DNA of 64,000 bases, taken from contig NZ_CP041188.1 in assembly GCF_006517235.1 (NCBI RefSeq), positions 4,650,001 to 4,714,000 on the forward strand, read 5' to 3'. Positions 42,204 through 51,061 of this stretch are shown here, one piece after another. Both the position numbers and the translations under genes were made by a program. Every line of letters begins with the position of its first letter. The stretch's first letter is position 1. A model generated the notes under the pieces. The model was not told the origin of the DNA. It saw nothing but the letters and a program-made list of their open reading frames with translations, and did no database searches. Origin of the DNA: Pseudarthrobacter sp. NIBRBAC000502772. GTDB taxonomy: Bacteria; Actinomycetota; Actinomycetes; Actinomycetales; Micrococcaceae.

Positions 42204-42945
42204 TAGCTACCGCCCACGGATCGGGCTGACAACCTACTTTCAGCAGGCTTCCTGGGGCGTTTGGACAGCGGATGCGGCAGTTCTGCCGGGAACCTATGTC
42301 CAAGCGGTCGTTGCTGCCGGCGGCACTCCTATCCTGTTGCCGCCCGTCGGCACTGACCCATCGGTTGTGGAGGTCCTGGACGGACTGATCATCTCCGGAG
42401 GCAGCGATGTGGGCCCGGAACAGTACGGGGCTCAGCCCCACCGGCTCACCCGCGCTCAACCGGCGAGGGACGTGCACGATATCGCCCTGACCAAGGCAGC
42501 CTTGGACGCCGAAGTCCCCCTTTTCGCCATCTGCCGGGGAGCCCAGATCCTCAATGTCGCCATGGGCGGGTCGCTGATCCAGCACATCCCCGATGTGAAC
42601 CCGGAGGCGGACTACCAACCGGCGCCGGGTGTATACGGCAACGTGGAGTTCACGACGGCGCCGGGCAGCATCAGCCGGCATCTGCTGGGAGCATCGGCCA
42701 GCGCACCTTGTTACCACCACCAGGCCATGGACCGGGTCGCTGACGGCCTTTCCGTCACGGCGGCGGCGGCCGATGGCACCGTGGAAGCCCTCGAAACGGC
42801 AACGGGCGGATGGGCACTAGGGGTCCAATTCCACCCGGAACAGAATCCCAATGATCTCCGGCTTTTCAATGGGTTCATTGAGGCTGCAACCAACTACCGC
42901 AAGAATCGAACGGAGAGCCCCGGCAATGTCCACGAGCACGTTTGA
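42184..42945 (+). CDS. Peptidase C26 gamma-glutamyl hydrolase, PuuD-like
   Basis: 253 residues, class I glutamine amidotransferase fold: LDGLIISGGSDVGPEQYG, nucleophile Cys in FAICRGAQILNVAMGG, and His/Glu in VQFHPEQN. PuuD-type enzymes release glutamate from gamma-glutamylated catabolic intermediates. Overlaps the ligase gene (20 nt) and the aldehyde dehydrogenase gene (20 nt), so translation is coupled. In this pathway it is the last step, after oxidation of the acceptor part. Confidence 0.88.
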   Translation: MSLNGSDSYRPRIGLTTYFQQASWGVWTADAAVLPGTYVQAVVAAGGTPILLPPVGTDPSVVEVLDGLIISGGSDVGPEQYGAQPHRLTRAQPARDVHDIALTKAALDAEVPLFAICRGAQILNVAMGGSLIQHIPDVNPEADYQPAPGVYGNVEFTTAPGSISRHLLGASASAPCYHHQAMDRVADGLSVTAAAADGTVEALETATGGWALGVQFHPEQNPNDLRLFNGFIEAATNYRKNRTESPGNVHEHV

Positions 42946-44293
42946 CGTACTGAATCCGGCAACGGAAGAGGTAATCGAGACCATAACCCTTGCAACACTT
43001 GAGGACACTGACCGGGCAATCGAAAAAGCCGTCCAGGCATTCGAGACCTGGCGCCATGTTGCCCCTGCAGACCGGGCCCTCCTGCTGCGCAGGTTTGCTG
43101 CGGCAGTAGACGCCGACCTGGAAAATCTCGCCCAGCTGGAGGTCCGCAACGCCGGGCACACCATCGGTAACGCCCGGTGGGAAGCAGGGAATGTCCGCGA
43201 TGTCCTGACGTACTACTCCGCAGCCCCCGAAAGGCACCTTGGCCAGCAGATTCCAGTAGCTGGAGGGGTCAACGTCACCTTCAACGAACCCCTCGGGGTC
43301 GTTGGGGTAATCGTCCCGTGGAACTTCCCCATGCCCATTGCCGCTTGGGGCTTCGCCCCCGCCCTTGCCGCTGGCAACACTGTCGTTCTGAAACCGGCGG
43401 AACTGACTCCGATGACTGCCATCCGGCTCGGACAGCTGGCAAGGCAGGCAGGCCTGCCCGAAGGTGTCCTGCAGATCATCCCGGGCAAGGGCTCAGTCGT
43501 CGGGGAACGATTCGTGACCCATCCTGCTGTGCGGAAGGTTGTCTTCACCGGTTCAACCGGGGTCGGTAAGCGGATCATGGCCGGCTGCGCTGAGCAGGTC
43601 AAGCCCGTGACCCTGGAGCTGGGCGGCAAGAGCGCCAACATCATCTTCGCGGATTCGGACCTCGAAGCCGCTGCTGCAGCAGCACCCGGAGGCGCTTTTG
43701 ACAACGCCGGGCAGGACTGCTGCTCCCGCTCCAGAATCCTGGTCCAGGACAGCGTCTACGAGAAATTCCTCGAGCTCCTGGAACCAGTTGTGAAGGCCCT
43801 GAAGGTCGGCGACCCCAGCGACGAGGCTTCGTTCATGGGGCCGCTGATTTCCGCAGCCCAACACCGCACAGTCTCCGGCTTCGTCCCGGACGGGTCATCT
43901 GTGGCTTTCCAGGGATCCGTGCCGGACGGCAAGGGGTTTTGGTTCCCCCCCACCGTTCTTACGCCCTCCCGCGAGGACAGGGTGATGCATGAGGAGATCT
44001 TCGGCCCCGTCGTGGCAGTCGTTCCCTTCAAGGACGAAGCCGACGCACTCCGACTGGCGAATGACTCGATCTACGGTCTGTCCGGATCCATCTGGACACG
44101 GGACATCGGTCAGGCGCTGAGGATGGCGCGAGGACTCGAGTCGGGAAACCTCTCAGTCAACTCCCACTCCTCGGTGCGCTACTCCACACCCTTCGGCGGA
44201 TTCAAGCAGTCAGGACTCGGACGGGAACTCGGCCCGGACGCCCTGAACGCGTTCACCGAAACAAAAAACGTCTTCATCTCCACCAACCCATAA
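42926..44293 (+). CDS. Aldehyde dehydrogenase family protein
   Basis: 455 residues: NAD-site VVGVIVPWNFPMPIA, FTGSTGVGKRIM, catalytic Glu in TLELGGKS and catalytic Cys in NAGQDCCSRS, EEIFGPVVAV near the end. ATG 42926 follows ggagag at 8 nt. Probably oxidises a gamma-glutamyl-amino aldehyde to the acid, NAD-linked. No FAD-dependent PuuB-like oxidase accompanies it; the SDR next to it would supply the aldehyde instead. Confidence 0.9.
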   Translation: MSTSTFDVLNPATEEVIETITLATLEDTDRAIEKAVQAFETWRHVAPADRALLLRRFAAAVDADLENLAQLEVRNAGHTIGNARWEAGNVRDVLTYYSAAPERHLGQQIPVAGGVNVTFNEPLGVVGVIVPWNFPMPIAAWGFAPALAAGNTVVLKPAELTPMTAIRLGQLARQAGLPEGVLQIIPGKGSVVGERFVTHPAVRKVVFTGSTGVGKRIMAGCAEQVKPVTLELGGKSANIIFADSDLEAAAAAAPGGAFDNAGQDCCSRSRILVQDSVYEKFLELLEPVVKALKVGDPSDEASFMGPLISAAQHRTVSGFVPDGSSVAFQGSVPDGKGFWFPPTVLTPSREDRVMHEEIFGPVVAVVPFKDEADALRLANDSIYGLSGSIWTRDIGQALRMARGLESGNLSVNSHSSVRYSTPFGGFKQSGLGRELGPDALNAFTETKNVFISTNP

Positions 44294-44318
44294 CGTCCTC
44301 ACCACAAAGGAAGAAAAA

Positions 44319-45098
44319 ATGATTGAAGTAATTTCCAACCGCCTCAAGGGACGCAGCGCTGTCATCACCGGCGGCGCCAGCGGGATCGGGCTCGCCACAG
44401 CTCGCCGCTTCGCCGCAGAAGGGGCTCATGTCGTCATCGCGGATCTGGACCCAACCGCTGGGCAGCGGGCTGCCGACGAGGTCGGCGGCCTCTATGTGAA
44501 GGTGGATGTCACCAGCGAAGAGGAAGTGAAGAACCTCTACGCCGTGACCCACGAAACTTATGGAAGCGTTGACATCTCCTTTAACAATGCGGGAATCTCG
44601 CCGGCAGACGATGCCTCAATCATCGATACAGGAATCGATGCGTGGCGCAGGGTCCAGGAAGTAAACCTGACCTCCGTTTTCTACTGCTGCAAATACGCCC
44701 TCCCTTACATGCAGGCGCAGGGGAAGGGCTCAATCATCAATACTGCGTCGTTCGTTGCGGTCATGGGTGCCGCCACTTCCCAGATCTCCTACAGCGCATC
44801 CAAGGGCGGGGTGCTGGCCATGAGCCGGGAACTCGGCGTCGAATTCGCCCGGCAGGGAATCCGGATCAACGCACTCTGCCCGGGACCCGTCAACACGCCC
44901 CTGCTGAAGGAACTCTTCGCCAAGGATCCCGAGAAGGCAGCCCGCCGCCTCGTTCACGTTCCCTTGGGCAGGTTCGCGGAACCGGAAGAACTGGCAGCAG
45001 CAGTCGCCTTCCTCGCCAGCGACGATTCATCCTTCATCACCGCCTCAACCTTCCTGGTTGACGGCGGCATTTCAGGCGCTTACGTAACACCCGAGTAA
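44319..45098 (+). CDS. SDR family alcohol dehydrogenase
   Basis: 259 residues: TGGASGIG cofactor motif, NNAGISP, catalytic Ser in NTASFVAVMG, YSASKGG with Tyr and Lys, CPGPVNTPLL, and VDGGISGAYV at the end. Last gene of the operon. In a PuuABCD-like pathway an amine oxidase would be expected; an NAD-dependent alcohol dehydrogenase instead makes sense if the gamma-glutamylated substrate carries a hydroxyl, as with ethanolamine. Confidence 0.85.
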   Translation: MIEVISNRLKGRSAVITGGASGIGLATARRFAAEGAHVVIADLDPTAGQRAADEVGGLYVKVDVTSEEEVKNLYAVTHETYGSVDISFNNAGISPADDASIIDTGIDAWRRVQEVNLTSVFYCCKYALPYMQAQGKGSIINTASFVAVMGAATSQISYSASKGGVLAMSRELGVEFARQGIRINALCPGPVNTPLLKELFAKDPEKAARRLVHVPLGRFAEPEELAAAVAFLASDDSSFITASTFLVDGGISGAYVTPE

Positions 45099-45171
45099 CG
45101 GCCAGGTCTTCCGCGTGGACCCTATCCCCAAGGCACGTGCGCGGCAGATCGGGGGCGTCGCAGGGTTATTT

Positions 45172-45208
45172 AGCGGACGACGGCGGGAGGCACCCGCCGT
45201 CGTCCGCT
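45172..45208. terminator. Palindromic element, copy 8 (5-nt loop aggca)
   Basis: A 16-bp stem with loop aggca, 73 nt after the SDR stop, followed by the conserved tail cttccgttgggtgccactcc to 45241. It starts a 740-nt gene-poor stretch (45099-45838) that also holds two remnants and small repeats. Confidence 0.8.
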
Positions 45209-45239
45209 TCCGTTGGGTGCCACTCCCCTACAGCGCCGA

Positions 45240-45268
45240 CCAGCCGCCGTCGGACGCGAGGATGGCGC
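45240..45268. repeat. 29-nt dispersed repeat, copy A
   Basis: Identical over 29 nt to 53361-53389. On the minus strand it encodes AILASDGGW, here continuing SAL and a stop (45229-45231), the usual C-terminus of some SDR proteins. It looks like a 3' fragment of a lost SDR gene. Confidence 0.7.
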
Positions 45269-45368
45269 GTTCACTAATTAGGTATAGGGGTTTTCGCACA
45301 TTCCTTGAACATAGGTATAGGGGATTTATTGCTCATTCTTTCGCTTCTGGTCTACGCTTTGATATCTG

Positions 45369-45396
45369 GCATTTGCATTTAGGCATTTACATTTAG
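45369..45396. repeat. Tandem duplication of a 14-bp unit
   Basis: gcatttgcatttag followed directly by gcatttacatttag, in an AT-rich patch. Nearby ataggtataggg-like copies (45281-45292, 45311-45322) add to the repeat content. Confidence 0.6.
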
Positions 45397-45491
45397 CCGT
45401 CGTTGTTTCTGGGTCGACGCTTGCTTAACCCAATCGGATACTTTAAATCCCCAATAGAAACAGCGATGAATATGAAAGCTACGTCCGCTGA

Positions 45492-45818
45492 CTTAGTAAA
45501 TCCCTCGCCCCCGCCACAAGCATCGCTACGAGTCTGCTCGGTAATTCCAGCCGTGCTTGGGCCGCCGGCAATTACGGCTACCAGAGCATCAGTCATTCAG
45601 GCGTTGCCAATCCGCCGAGGTCGGACAAGTCGCAGAGCAAGCTGTCGTGGAACGACGGGTCCTGGTGGGCCAACATGTGGAAGTCCGGCAGCGGGTGGCA
45701 CATCTACCGGCTGGGCCGCAGCCCGGAGACATGGATGGACCGGCACGAACTTCCCGATTGTTCCTCATGGCGGCGATGTAACAATCGCATGGGACAACGG
45801 GTCCAACAAGATTTTTAG
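45492..45818 (+). pseudogene. Remnant of a large secreted/surface protein
   Basis: A frame without a start codon reads SKLSWNDGSWWANMWKSG and GWHIYRLGRSPETWMDR, a repeat-like pattern seen in big actinobacterial surface proteins. The sequence then continues in another frame as TGTNFPIVPHGG and VTIAWDNGSNKIF. Start, end and frame are lost. It lies directly upstream of the GH16 gene. Confidence 0.55.
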
Positions 45819-45838
45819 GCTTAGTAGGGGGCGGGCTG

Positions 45839-47059
45839 ATGTTCTGGCGTAAATGCGTGGCGATTGCATTATCCATTCTGGTTGGGTTCGCAATCATTAC
45901 TCCGACAACGGCAAGCGCCGCAACGACGATCTCGCCGACCATAGACACATACGTACAGGCGGACAAGGCGACTACCAACTTTGGGGCTAGCGTCCGTTTG
46001 TCCACAGAGGGCCGTGCGAACATCTGGCGGAACACACTCCTACGGTTCAATGTTCCAGTTCCCGCTGGCGAACATGTTGTTTCGGCTAAACTGCGGGCAT
46101 ATTCGGAGGCATCCACAACTTCCACTGAGTTCGTGGATGTTTTCACTACGTCTGGCGGCTGGACCGAGAGGGGAGTTACCTGGAATAACGCACCAGTACG
46201 CGGGACGTGGCTGGGGAAGGCTGGCGGGTTCGCTACCGGCTCGTGGGTTGAATGGGATGTTACTAAGGGCGTTAGCGCAAAGGGTGGCGAGCAGAACTTC
46301 AAGCTGGAAAGCAACGCGCAGAAGTGGATCGGATTCAAGTCGAAGGAATCTTCGTCCGCCCTGCGTCCACGGCTGGTGGTGACGACCGCGCCTGACGCGG
46401 TAACACCTACCGAGGCGGCCGTAGTCCATGGTTGGGGTACGCGTGTAACTGGCGACGAGTTCAATTACACAGGTGCGCCGGATGCCACCAAGTGGATTGT
46501 TTACAACAGCGCCGGGCACGCGGGCCAGGGTATGCGGAGTCCACAGCAGGTTACCGTGGACGGCTCCAAAATGGTCATGACTGGAACTCCGGACGGCACG
46601 ACCGCTGGAATGGGCGCGAAGTTCGCAAACCAGAAGTATGGGCGGTGGGAAGTCCGTGCGGCCGGGTCCGGTGATAATGAGTACCATATGGTGTCCATCC
46701 TGTGGCCGGATAGTGAGAATTGGCCCTGTGACGGCGAAGTTGACTACTCGGAGACGACTGGTGACTGGAACCTCATCACGTTCTTCCACCACTATGGATG
46801 TTCGAACTCGCAGACGTCGGCGTCCAGGGCCCTGGACGTTACGCAGTTCCACAACTACGCGGTTGACTGGTCTCCGAATGGGATCGTCGGCTACGTCGAT
46901 GGGGTGAAGTGGTTTGAGGACAACGACCCGGCGCACCAGCCTCCTGGTTCGATGCACCAGACGCTACAACTGGACTGGTTCCCAGACAGCACTGCTAATG
47001 GCGCTGGCGAGATGCGAGTGGATTGGGTTCGCGTGTATACGGCGGCTGGAACGGCCTAG
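45839..47059 (+). CDS. Secreted GH16-family glycoside hydrolase with DNRLRE/CBM96-like domain
   Basis: 406 residues. Signal peptide MFWRKCVAIALSILVGFAII up to ASAA; residues 30-180 form a DNRLRE-type beta-domain (TISPTIDTYVQADKATTNFG, LLRFNVP, WTERGVTWNNAP). Residues 200-400 are GH16-like with GRWEVRA and the catalytic E-x-D-x-x-E in CDGEVDYSE, two cysteines nearby. It should cleave a beta-glucan- or exopolysaccharide-type polymer outside the cell. Codon use is less GC-rich than that of neighbours, and it sits beside an AT-rich stretch with remnants, suggesting transfer. Confidence 0.85.
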   Translation: MFWRKCVAIALSILVGFAIITPTTASAATTISPTIDTYVQADKATTNFGASVRLSTEGRANIWRNTLLRFNVPVPAGEHVVSAKLRAYSEASTTSTEFVDVFTTSGGWTERGVTWNNAPVRGTWLGKAGGFATGSWVEWDVTKGVSAKGGEQNFKLESNAQKWIGFKSKESSSALRPRLVVTTAPDAVTPTEAAVVHGWGTRVTGDEFNYTGAPDATKWIVYNSAGHAGQGMRSPQQVTVDGSKMVMTGTPDGTTAGMGAKFANQKYGRWEVRAAGSGDNEYHMVSILWPDSENWPCDGEVDYSETTGDWNLITFFHHYGCSNSQTSASRALDVTQFHNYAVDWSPNGIVGYVDGVKWFEDNDPAHQPPGSMHQTLQLDWFPDSTANGAGEMRVDWVRVYTAAGTA

Positions 47060-47133
47060 ACCTACACGCTGACCCGACTGCCGGGCGAGACCCGGTTACG
47101 CAGACCCCGTGCGCCTGCCGTAGCACCCCGATT

Positions 47134-47184
47134 AAACTCAGGCGGACGACGGCGGGAGGCACCCGCCGTCGTCCGCTTGAGTTT
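47134..47184. terminator. Palindromic element, copy 9 (longest stem)
   Basis: The usual core with loop aggca, extended by aaactca/tgagttt to a 23-bp stem with one G-T pair. Between the GH16 gene and the convergent small gene (stop at 47192). Confidence 0.85.
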
Positions 47185-47191
47185 GCGGCAA

Positions 47192-47455
47192 TTACTGTCT
47201 GTGGTGTTCGGCAGTGGCCACGCGGGCCTCGCGCGACTCCGTCTTGTTTGCCGGGAGGCCTGCGTATGTCCAGATGCAGGGCCGGCCGGAATCGCTCGGA
47301 ATGAGCTGGCCCTCGTAGAGCTGAATGCTCGCTCCCGTGGGGCTCCGCCAGACGCCGGTCAGCTCGCAGTGTGTTCCGGTGGCCTGCTGGCGTGGCACCG
47401 ACAGGTTGATGACGCGGCGGGCCCGTTTCTCGGCCACGGGGAGTCTCCGCTTCAC
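47192..47455 (-). CDS. Small hypothetical protein in the DUF1445 operon
   Basis: 87 residues, basic N-terminus ([15 protein letters not shown]), no membrane segment, one pair of cysteines. Its ATG overlaps the stop of the DUF1445 gene by 4 nt, which argues that it is real. Family not recognised. It ends 8 nt before palindromic element copy 9. Confidence 0.6.
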   Translation of the reverse strand: MKRRLPVAEKRARRVINLSVPRQQATGTHCELTGVWRSPTGASIQLYEGQLIPSDSGRPCIWTYAGLPANKTESREARVATAEHHRQ

Positions 47456-48255
47456 GATGGCTCTCCCGCCGGTTCCCGGTAGGTGCTTTCGGGAACATCA
47501 GTGATGAACATGTGCCCCGGAGCGTGGCTGATGGCGAAGGCGGGCCTGGATGCCATCACTGCGCTCTGCGGTGTCACGCCGCAGGCCCAGAAAACCGGCA
47601 CCTCCCCTGGCCGGATCTCCACCGCATCCCCGAAATCGGGGCGGTTGATGTCGGCAATACCCAGATCCTCCGGTGACCCGACATGGACCGGGCCGCCGTG
47701 GACCTTCGGCACTTCCGACGTGACCCTGATGGCGGTTTCAACCAGCTCGGGCAGCATCGGACGCATGGAGACCACCATGGGGCCGTGGATCCGACCGGCC
47801 GGAATGCACTCGACGCTCGTGCGGTACATGGGCACGTTGCGGCCGGTTTCGGTGTGCCGCAGCGGGATCCCTTCGCTGGCCAGCGCGGCCTCGAAGGTGA
47901 AGCTGCAGCCGATGAGGACGCCCACCATGTCGTCACGCCAAACAGACGCGACGTCGGTGACCTCCTCGGCCAGTTCGCCGTCCACCCACACGCGGTAGGC
48001 GGGGATATCGGTGCGGATATCGGAGCCGGGCGCCAGGGCGCTTTCATACTGTCCCGCGGGAATGACGTCGATGACGGGGCAGGCCTTGGGGTTCAGCCGG
48101 CAGAATTCGATGAATTCATCGGCGTAGTCGGCCGTCACCGCTATCAGGTTCGCCTGGGTGTAGCCGTCGCTCCAGCCGGAGGTGGGGGTGACCAGGCCGT
48201 TACGGAACTTCAGGCGTGCGTCGGCGGGGGCCAGGAGGGCGTGTGGCTGGCTCAC
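47452..48255 (-). CDS. Putative hydro-lyase, DUF1445 / D-glutamate cyclase family
   Basis: 267 residues of the DUF1445 family: [56 protein letters not shown], and [16 protein letters not shown]. Related proteins include mammalian D-glutamate cyclase and putative hydro-lyases. It is coupled by 4-nt overlaps to an MHS transporter upstream and to a small ORF downstream, so it probably processes an imported organic acid or cyclic amino acid derivative. Confidence 0.88.
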   Translation of the reverse strand: MSQPHALLAPADARLKFRNGLVTPTSGWSDGYTQANLIAVTADYADEFIEFCRLNPKACPVIDVIPAGQYESALAPGSDIRTDIPAYRVWVDGELAEEVTDVASVWRDDMVGVLIGCSFTFEAALASEGIPLRHTETGRNVPMYRTSVECIPAGRIHGPMVVSMRPMLPELVETAIRVTSEVPKVHGGPVHVGSPEDLGIADINRPDFGDAVEIRPGEVPVFWACGVTPQSAVMASRPAFAISHAPGHMFITDVPESTYREPAGEPS

Positions 48256-49616
48256 TTGGACTCCACAAGTTCAGCCGGCGCCTGCCCGGCCTGCAGGTAT
48301 TCCTCATCCTCGGCAACGTTGGAGTCGCGGCCCAGGGCCAGGCCCACCAGGGTCAGCAGGCAGGCGACGCTGAGGTAGATGGCCACCGGGACCCAGCTGT
48401 CATACGTGCTCAGCAGGAGGGTGAACATAAACGGGGCGATCGCGCCGCCGATGATTCCGGCGAACGTGTAGGCCAGTGAACTGCCGGTGGAGCGGAGCCG
48501 CGGCGAGAACTGCTCGACGACGAACGCTGCCTGGGGTCCGTACATAAACGAGTGGCAGAGCAGGCCCAGCACGATGCCCACGATCAGCATGACCGGGGAC
48601 CGTCCCTCAAGGACGATGAAGAACAGGTAGGCCCAGACGGCGGCGCCAACTGCGGCGATTCCGTAGACCAGGCGGCGGTTGATGCGGTCGGAGATGGCGC
48701 CGGCGAGCGGCATGGTGAAGATCTGGAGGGCTGACCCGATCAGGACGGCGACGAGCACCTGGCCGCGGTCGAAGCCGAGCTCCTGGATGCCGTAGGTGAG
48801 CGTGAAGACGGTGCACATGGCGTACAGAACGTCCGGGCCGATGCGGCTGAGCATGGCGGCGATGAGGGGCCGGCGCTGGGTGGCCAGCACCTCGCGGATG
48901 GGGGCCTTGGGCTTGTCGCCCCGGGCCTCCATGGCCTTGAAGATGGGGGTGTCTTCGAGCTTGAGCCGGATCCAGAGGCCGAAGGCCACCAGCAGTGCGG
49001 AGATCAGGAACGCGATGCGCCAGCCGAAGCTCAGGAAGTCTTCTTCGGAGAGGGTCAGCGTGAGGACAGCGAGTGCGCCGTTGGCCATGAGGTTGCCGGC
49101 GGGCGGGCCGATCTGTGCGGCAGAGGCCCAGAATCCGCGCTTGTTCGGGTCGCCGAATTCGCTGGAGAGCAGCACCGCGCCGCCCCATTCGCCGCCGACG
49201 CCAACGCCCTGGGCGAAGCGGAGGAACACGAGGATGGCGGGGGCGATGACGCCGATGTTGTCATACGTGGGCAACAGGCCGATGAGGAAGGTGGCCACTC
49301 CGATCAGCATCAGCGTAATGACCAGGATCTTCTTGCGGCCGATCTCGTCCCCGAGCCGGCCGAAGATGATGCCGCCAACGGGACGGGAAATGTAGCCCAC
49401 GGCGTAGGTGGAGAAGGCCAGCAGGGTGCCCGTGACCGGGTCCGCGGCCGGGAAGAAGATGAGCGGGAAAACGATCGCAGCCGCGGCGGAGTAGACGGCG
49501 AAGTCGTAGAACTCCAGCGCGGTTCCGGTCAGGCTGGCCGCGAATGCCTTGTACATGTCCTTGCGCGCCACCGGGGGCTTTGCGTCAACGGGGGCCATTG
49601 CTTGGGGAGTGGCCAT
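48252..49616 (-). CDS. MHS-family MFS transporter (metabolite:H+ symporter)
   Basis: 454 residues, twelve membrane segments; loop 2-3 motif [18 protein letters not shown] and the MHS-type start [27 protein letters not shown]. Members import shikimate, citrate, ketoglutarate, proline betaine and similar compounds. First gene of the operon with the DUF1445 enzyme. Two tandem GntR-type palindromes lie about 160 nt upstream. Confidence 0.9.
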   Translation of the reverse strand: MATPQAMAPVDAKPPVARKDMYKAFAASLTGTALEFYDFAVYSAAAAIVFPLIFFPAADPVTGTLLAFSTYAVGYISRPVGGIIFGRLGDEIGRKKILVITLMLIGVATFLIGLLPTYDNIGVIAPAILVFLRFAQGVGVGGEWGGAVLLSSEFGDPNKRGFWASAAQIGPPAGNLMANGALAVLTLTLSEEDFLSFGWRIAFLISALLVAFGLWIRLKLEDTPIFKAMEARGDKPKAPIREVLATQRRPLIAAMLSRIGPDVLYAMCTVFTLTYGIQELGFDRGQVLVAVLIGSALQIFTMPLAGAISDRINRRLVYGIAAVGAAVWAYLFFIVLEGRSPVMLIVGIVLGLLCHSFMYGPQAAFVVEQFSPRLRSTGSSLAYTFAGIIGGAIAPFMFTLLLSTYDSWVPVAIYLSVACLLTLVGLALGRDSNVAEDEEYLQAGQAPAELVESK

Positions 49617-49777
49617 GTTAATCCTCCATGAAGAGAGTTGATGTCATCCGAGTGCGGGATGGATGGTGCTGGTGCCTGTTTCTGTCCCCGCCTGCGGCGT
49701 TGCAGGGTGGGACATTTGGGCGTTTAGGCGGCTTGCCGTCAGGGTGGCTGCGGAAGTCGGAAAATGCGGCGATCGTT

Positions 49778-49808
49778 GGATTGTTGAACAATCCTCTTGT
49801 TGAACAAG
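49778..49808. promoter_or_regulatory. Two tandem GntR-type operators
   Basis: GGATTGTTGAACAATCC (49778-49794) and CTTGTTGAACAAG (49796-49808), sharing TTGTTGAACAA, with centres 16 bp apart. They lie in the 367-nt gap upstream of the MHS operon. No regulator gene is adjacent. The remainder of the gap holds palindromic element copy 10 and nothing else recognisable. Confidence 0.7.
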
Positions 49809-49932
49809 TTACGCGACGCAGATCACACCGTCAAGGGGTTCATGGGATTCAGACGCCGCCGGCAGTTCCGGAGTTGAGGGCGCGGGGCATCGCAGGAGGG
49901 GCCGGGCATTGGGCTACTTCGAGGGCACGGGA

Positions 49933-49972
49933 AAGCGGACGACGGCAGGAGGCTCCCCGCCGTCGTCCGCTT
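49933..49972. terminator. Palindromic element, copy 10 (loop aggct, one mismatch)
   Basis: A 17-bp stem with one mismatch (49947/49958), followed by the conserved tail ccgtttggtgcc. It lies 11 nt beyond the stop of the metallophosphatase gene (minus strand), a 3'-end position in a tandem arrangement. Confidence 0.78.
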
Positions 49973-49983
49973 CCGTTTGGTGC

Positions 49984-51027
49984 CTACTGGCTGAAGGGGA
50001 CCTTCTCCCAGCTCAGGACATCATCGCTGTCGCTGCTGTTGCCGGCGACGGTGAACCGAACGTAGTTGGTAGCGTTGGCCGATCCGTCCACGGTGATGCG
50101 CTGCAGGTCATCCGCGGCGGGCTGGCCGTAGACCTCCAGCCATGGTGAGCCGTCCGCCAGCGGCTGGTTCTCGGCAAAGACGTGGCTGTCGCCGTTTATG
50201 AGATAGACCGGGCGGTCAAAGCGGTTGGTCTCTTCAATGATGGCCGCAACGATCTCCCGGAACCCGGAGACCGTTTCCGGGTTGGCAGTGGCCGCGGCGA
50301 GCAGCGACGGATCAAACATGTCGGCCTGCGTCATCAGCACTACGGCGCGGTCGTTGCGGCGCTCGGCGTCGGTGAACGTGTCACGTATCTGGCCCAGGAC
50401 GGCATCCGTCCGGTGCTCAACTTCGGCCAGCTGCTCGGGCGTGGGCGTGGTTTCGCCCAGGCCGCTCCAGGGAAGCAGCGAGTTGTTGCTGCCCTGGACG
50501 TTCACCACGGAGAAGGCCACGCGGTTCTGGGTGAAGCGGACATTTTCCGGAAGCCCAAGCTCCAACTGCGTCTTGACCGGCATGGTGGCGCCCAGGGTCT
50601 TGCCGGGCTCGTCGAAGAAGACCTCCCGCAGCTTGTCCAGCCGTTCCAGCGGGTTGTAGGCGCCGTTGTTGGTGCGGTGGCAGTCCACCCACTCGTTGTC
50701 GCCCGGGGTGAAGACCAGCGGGTGCTCGAAGGTGTCGAACTGGGAGCGGATGTTGGCGAAGTACTCGTCTGAGCACACCGAGGAGCCGTTCTTGATGTCG
50801 CCCACATGGGTGACGAACTTCAGTGCACTGTCGGCGTTGATGTCCTGGATGCGGGACGGGAACTTGGCGATTTCGGCGTCGCCGTAGGGGATGTCGCCGA
50901 TGACGCCAAAGGTGAAAGCCTGGCTGTCAGAGGTGTTATTGGCTGCGATGGCGGGCTGGGACGCAAGGAGGCCGAGCGCCAGGACGGCCGCCGCCGCCGT
51001 CGTCGTTTTCACGGTCTTTGAAGGCAT
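49984..51027 (-). CDS. Secreted metallophosphoesterase (calcineurin-like)
   Basis: 347 residues. Signal peptide (AAAVLALGLLASQPAIA, ending before about residue 30), then metal-binding motifs GVIGDIPYGD, VTHVGDIKNG, FTPGDNEWVD and NGDSHVF. The order D...GD...GDNE...GDSH is that of calcineurin-like phosphatases. Next to the glycerophosphodiesterase-like gene (34-nt gap), it probably frees phosphate from organic phosphates outside the cell. Confidence 0.85.
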   Translation of the reverse strand: MPSKTVKTTTAAAAVLALGLLASQPAIAANNTSDSQAFTFGVIGDIPYGDAEIAKFPSRIQDINADSALKFVTHVGDIKNGSSVCSDEYFANIRSQFDTFEHPLVFTPGDNEWVDCHRTNNGAYNPLERLDKLREVFFDEPGKTLGATMPVKTQLELGLPENVRFTQNRVAFSVVNVQGSNNSLLPWSGLGETTPTPEQLAEVEHRTDAVLGQIRDTFTDAERRNDRAVVLMTQADMFDPSLLAAATANPETVSGFREIVAAIIEETNRFDRPVYLINGDSHVFAENQPLADGSPWLEVYGQPAADDLQRITVDGSANATNYVRFTVAGNSSDSDDVLSWEKVPFSQ

Positions 51028-51061
51028 GGTGGTGTTCCTGTGTCTGCTGGGTGGGGCGGCT

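Noticed and set aside
49628..50065. Plus-strand ORF of 145 codons in the MHS upstream gap
   Set aside because: It runs through the GntR operators and palindrome copy 10 and into the antisense of the phosphatase gene; no domain, no ribosome site.
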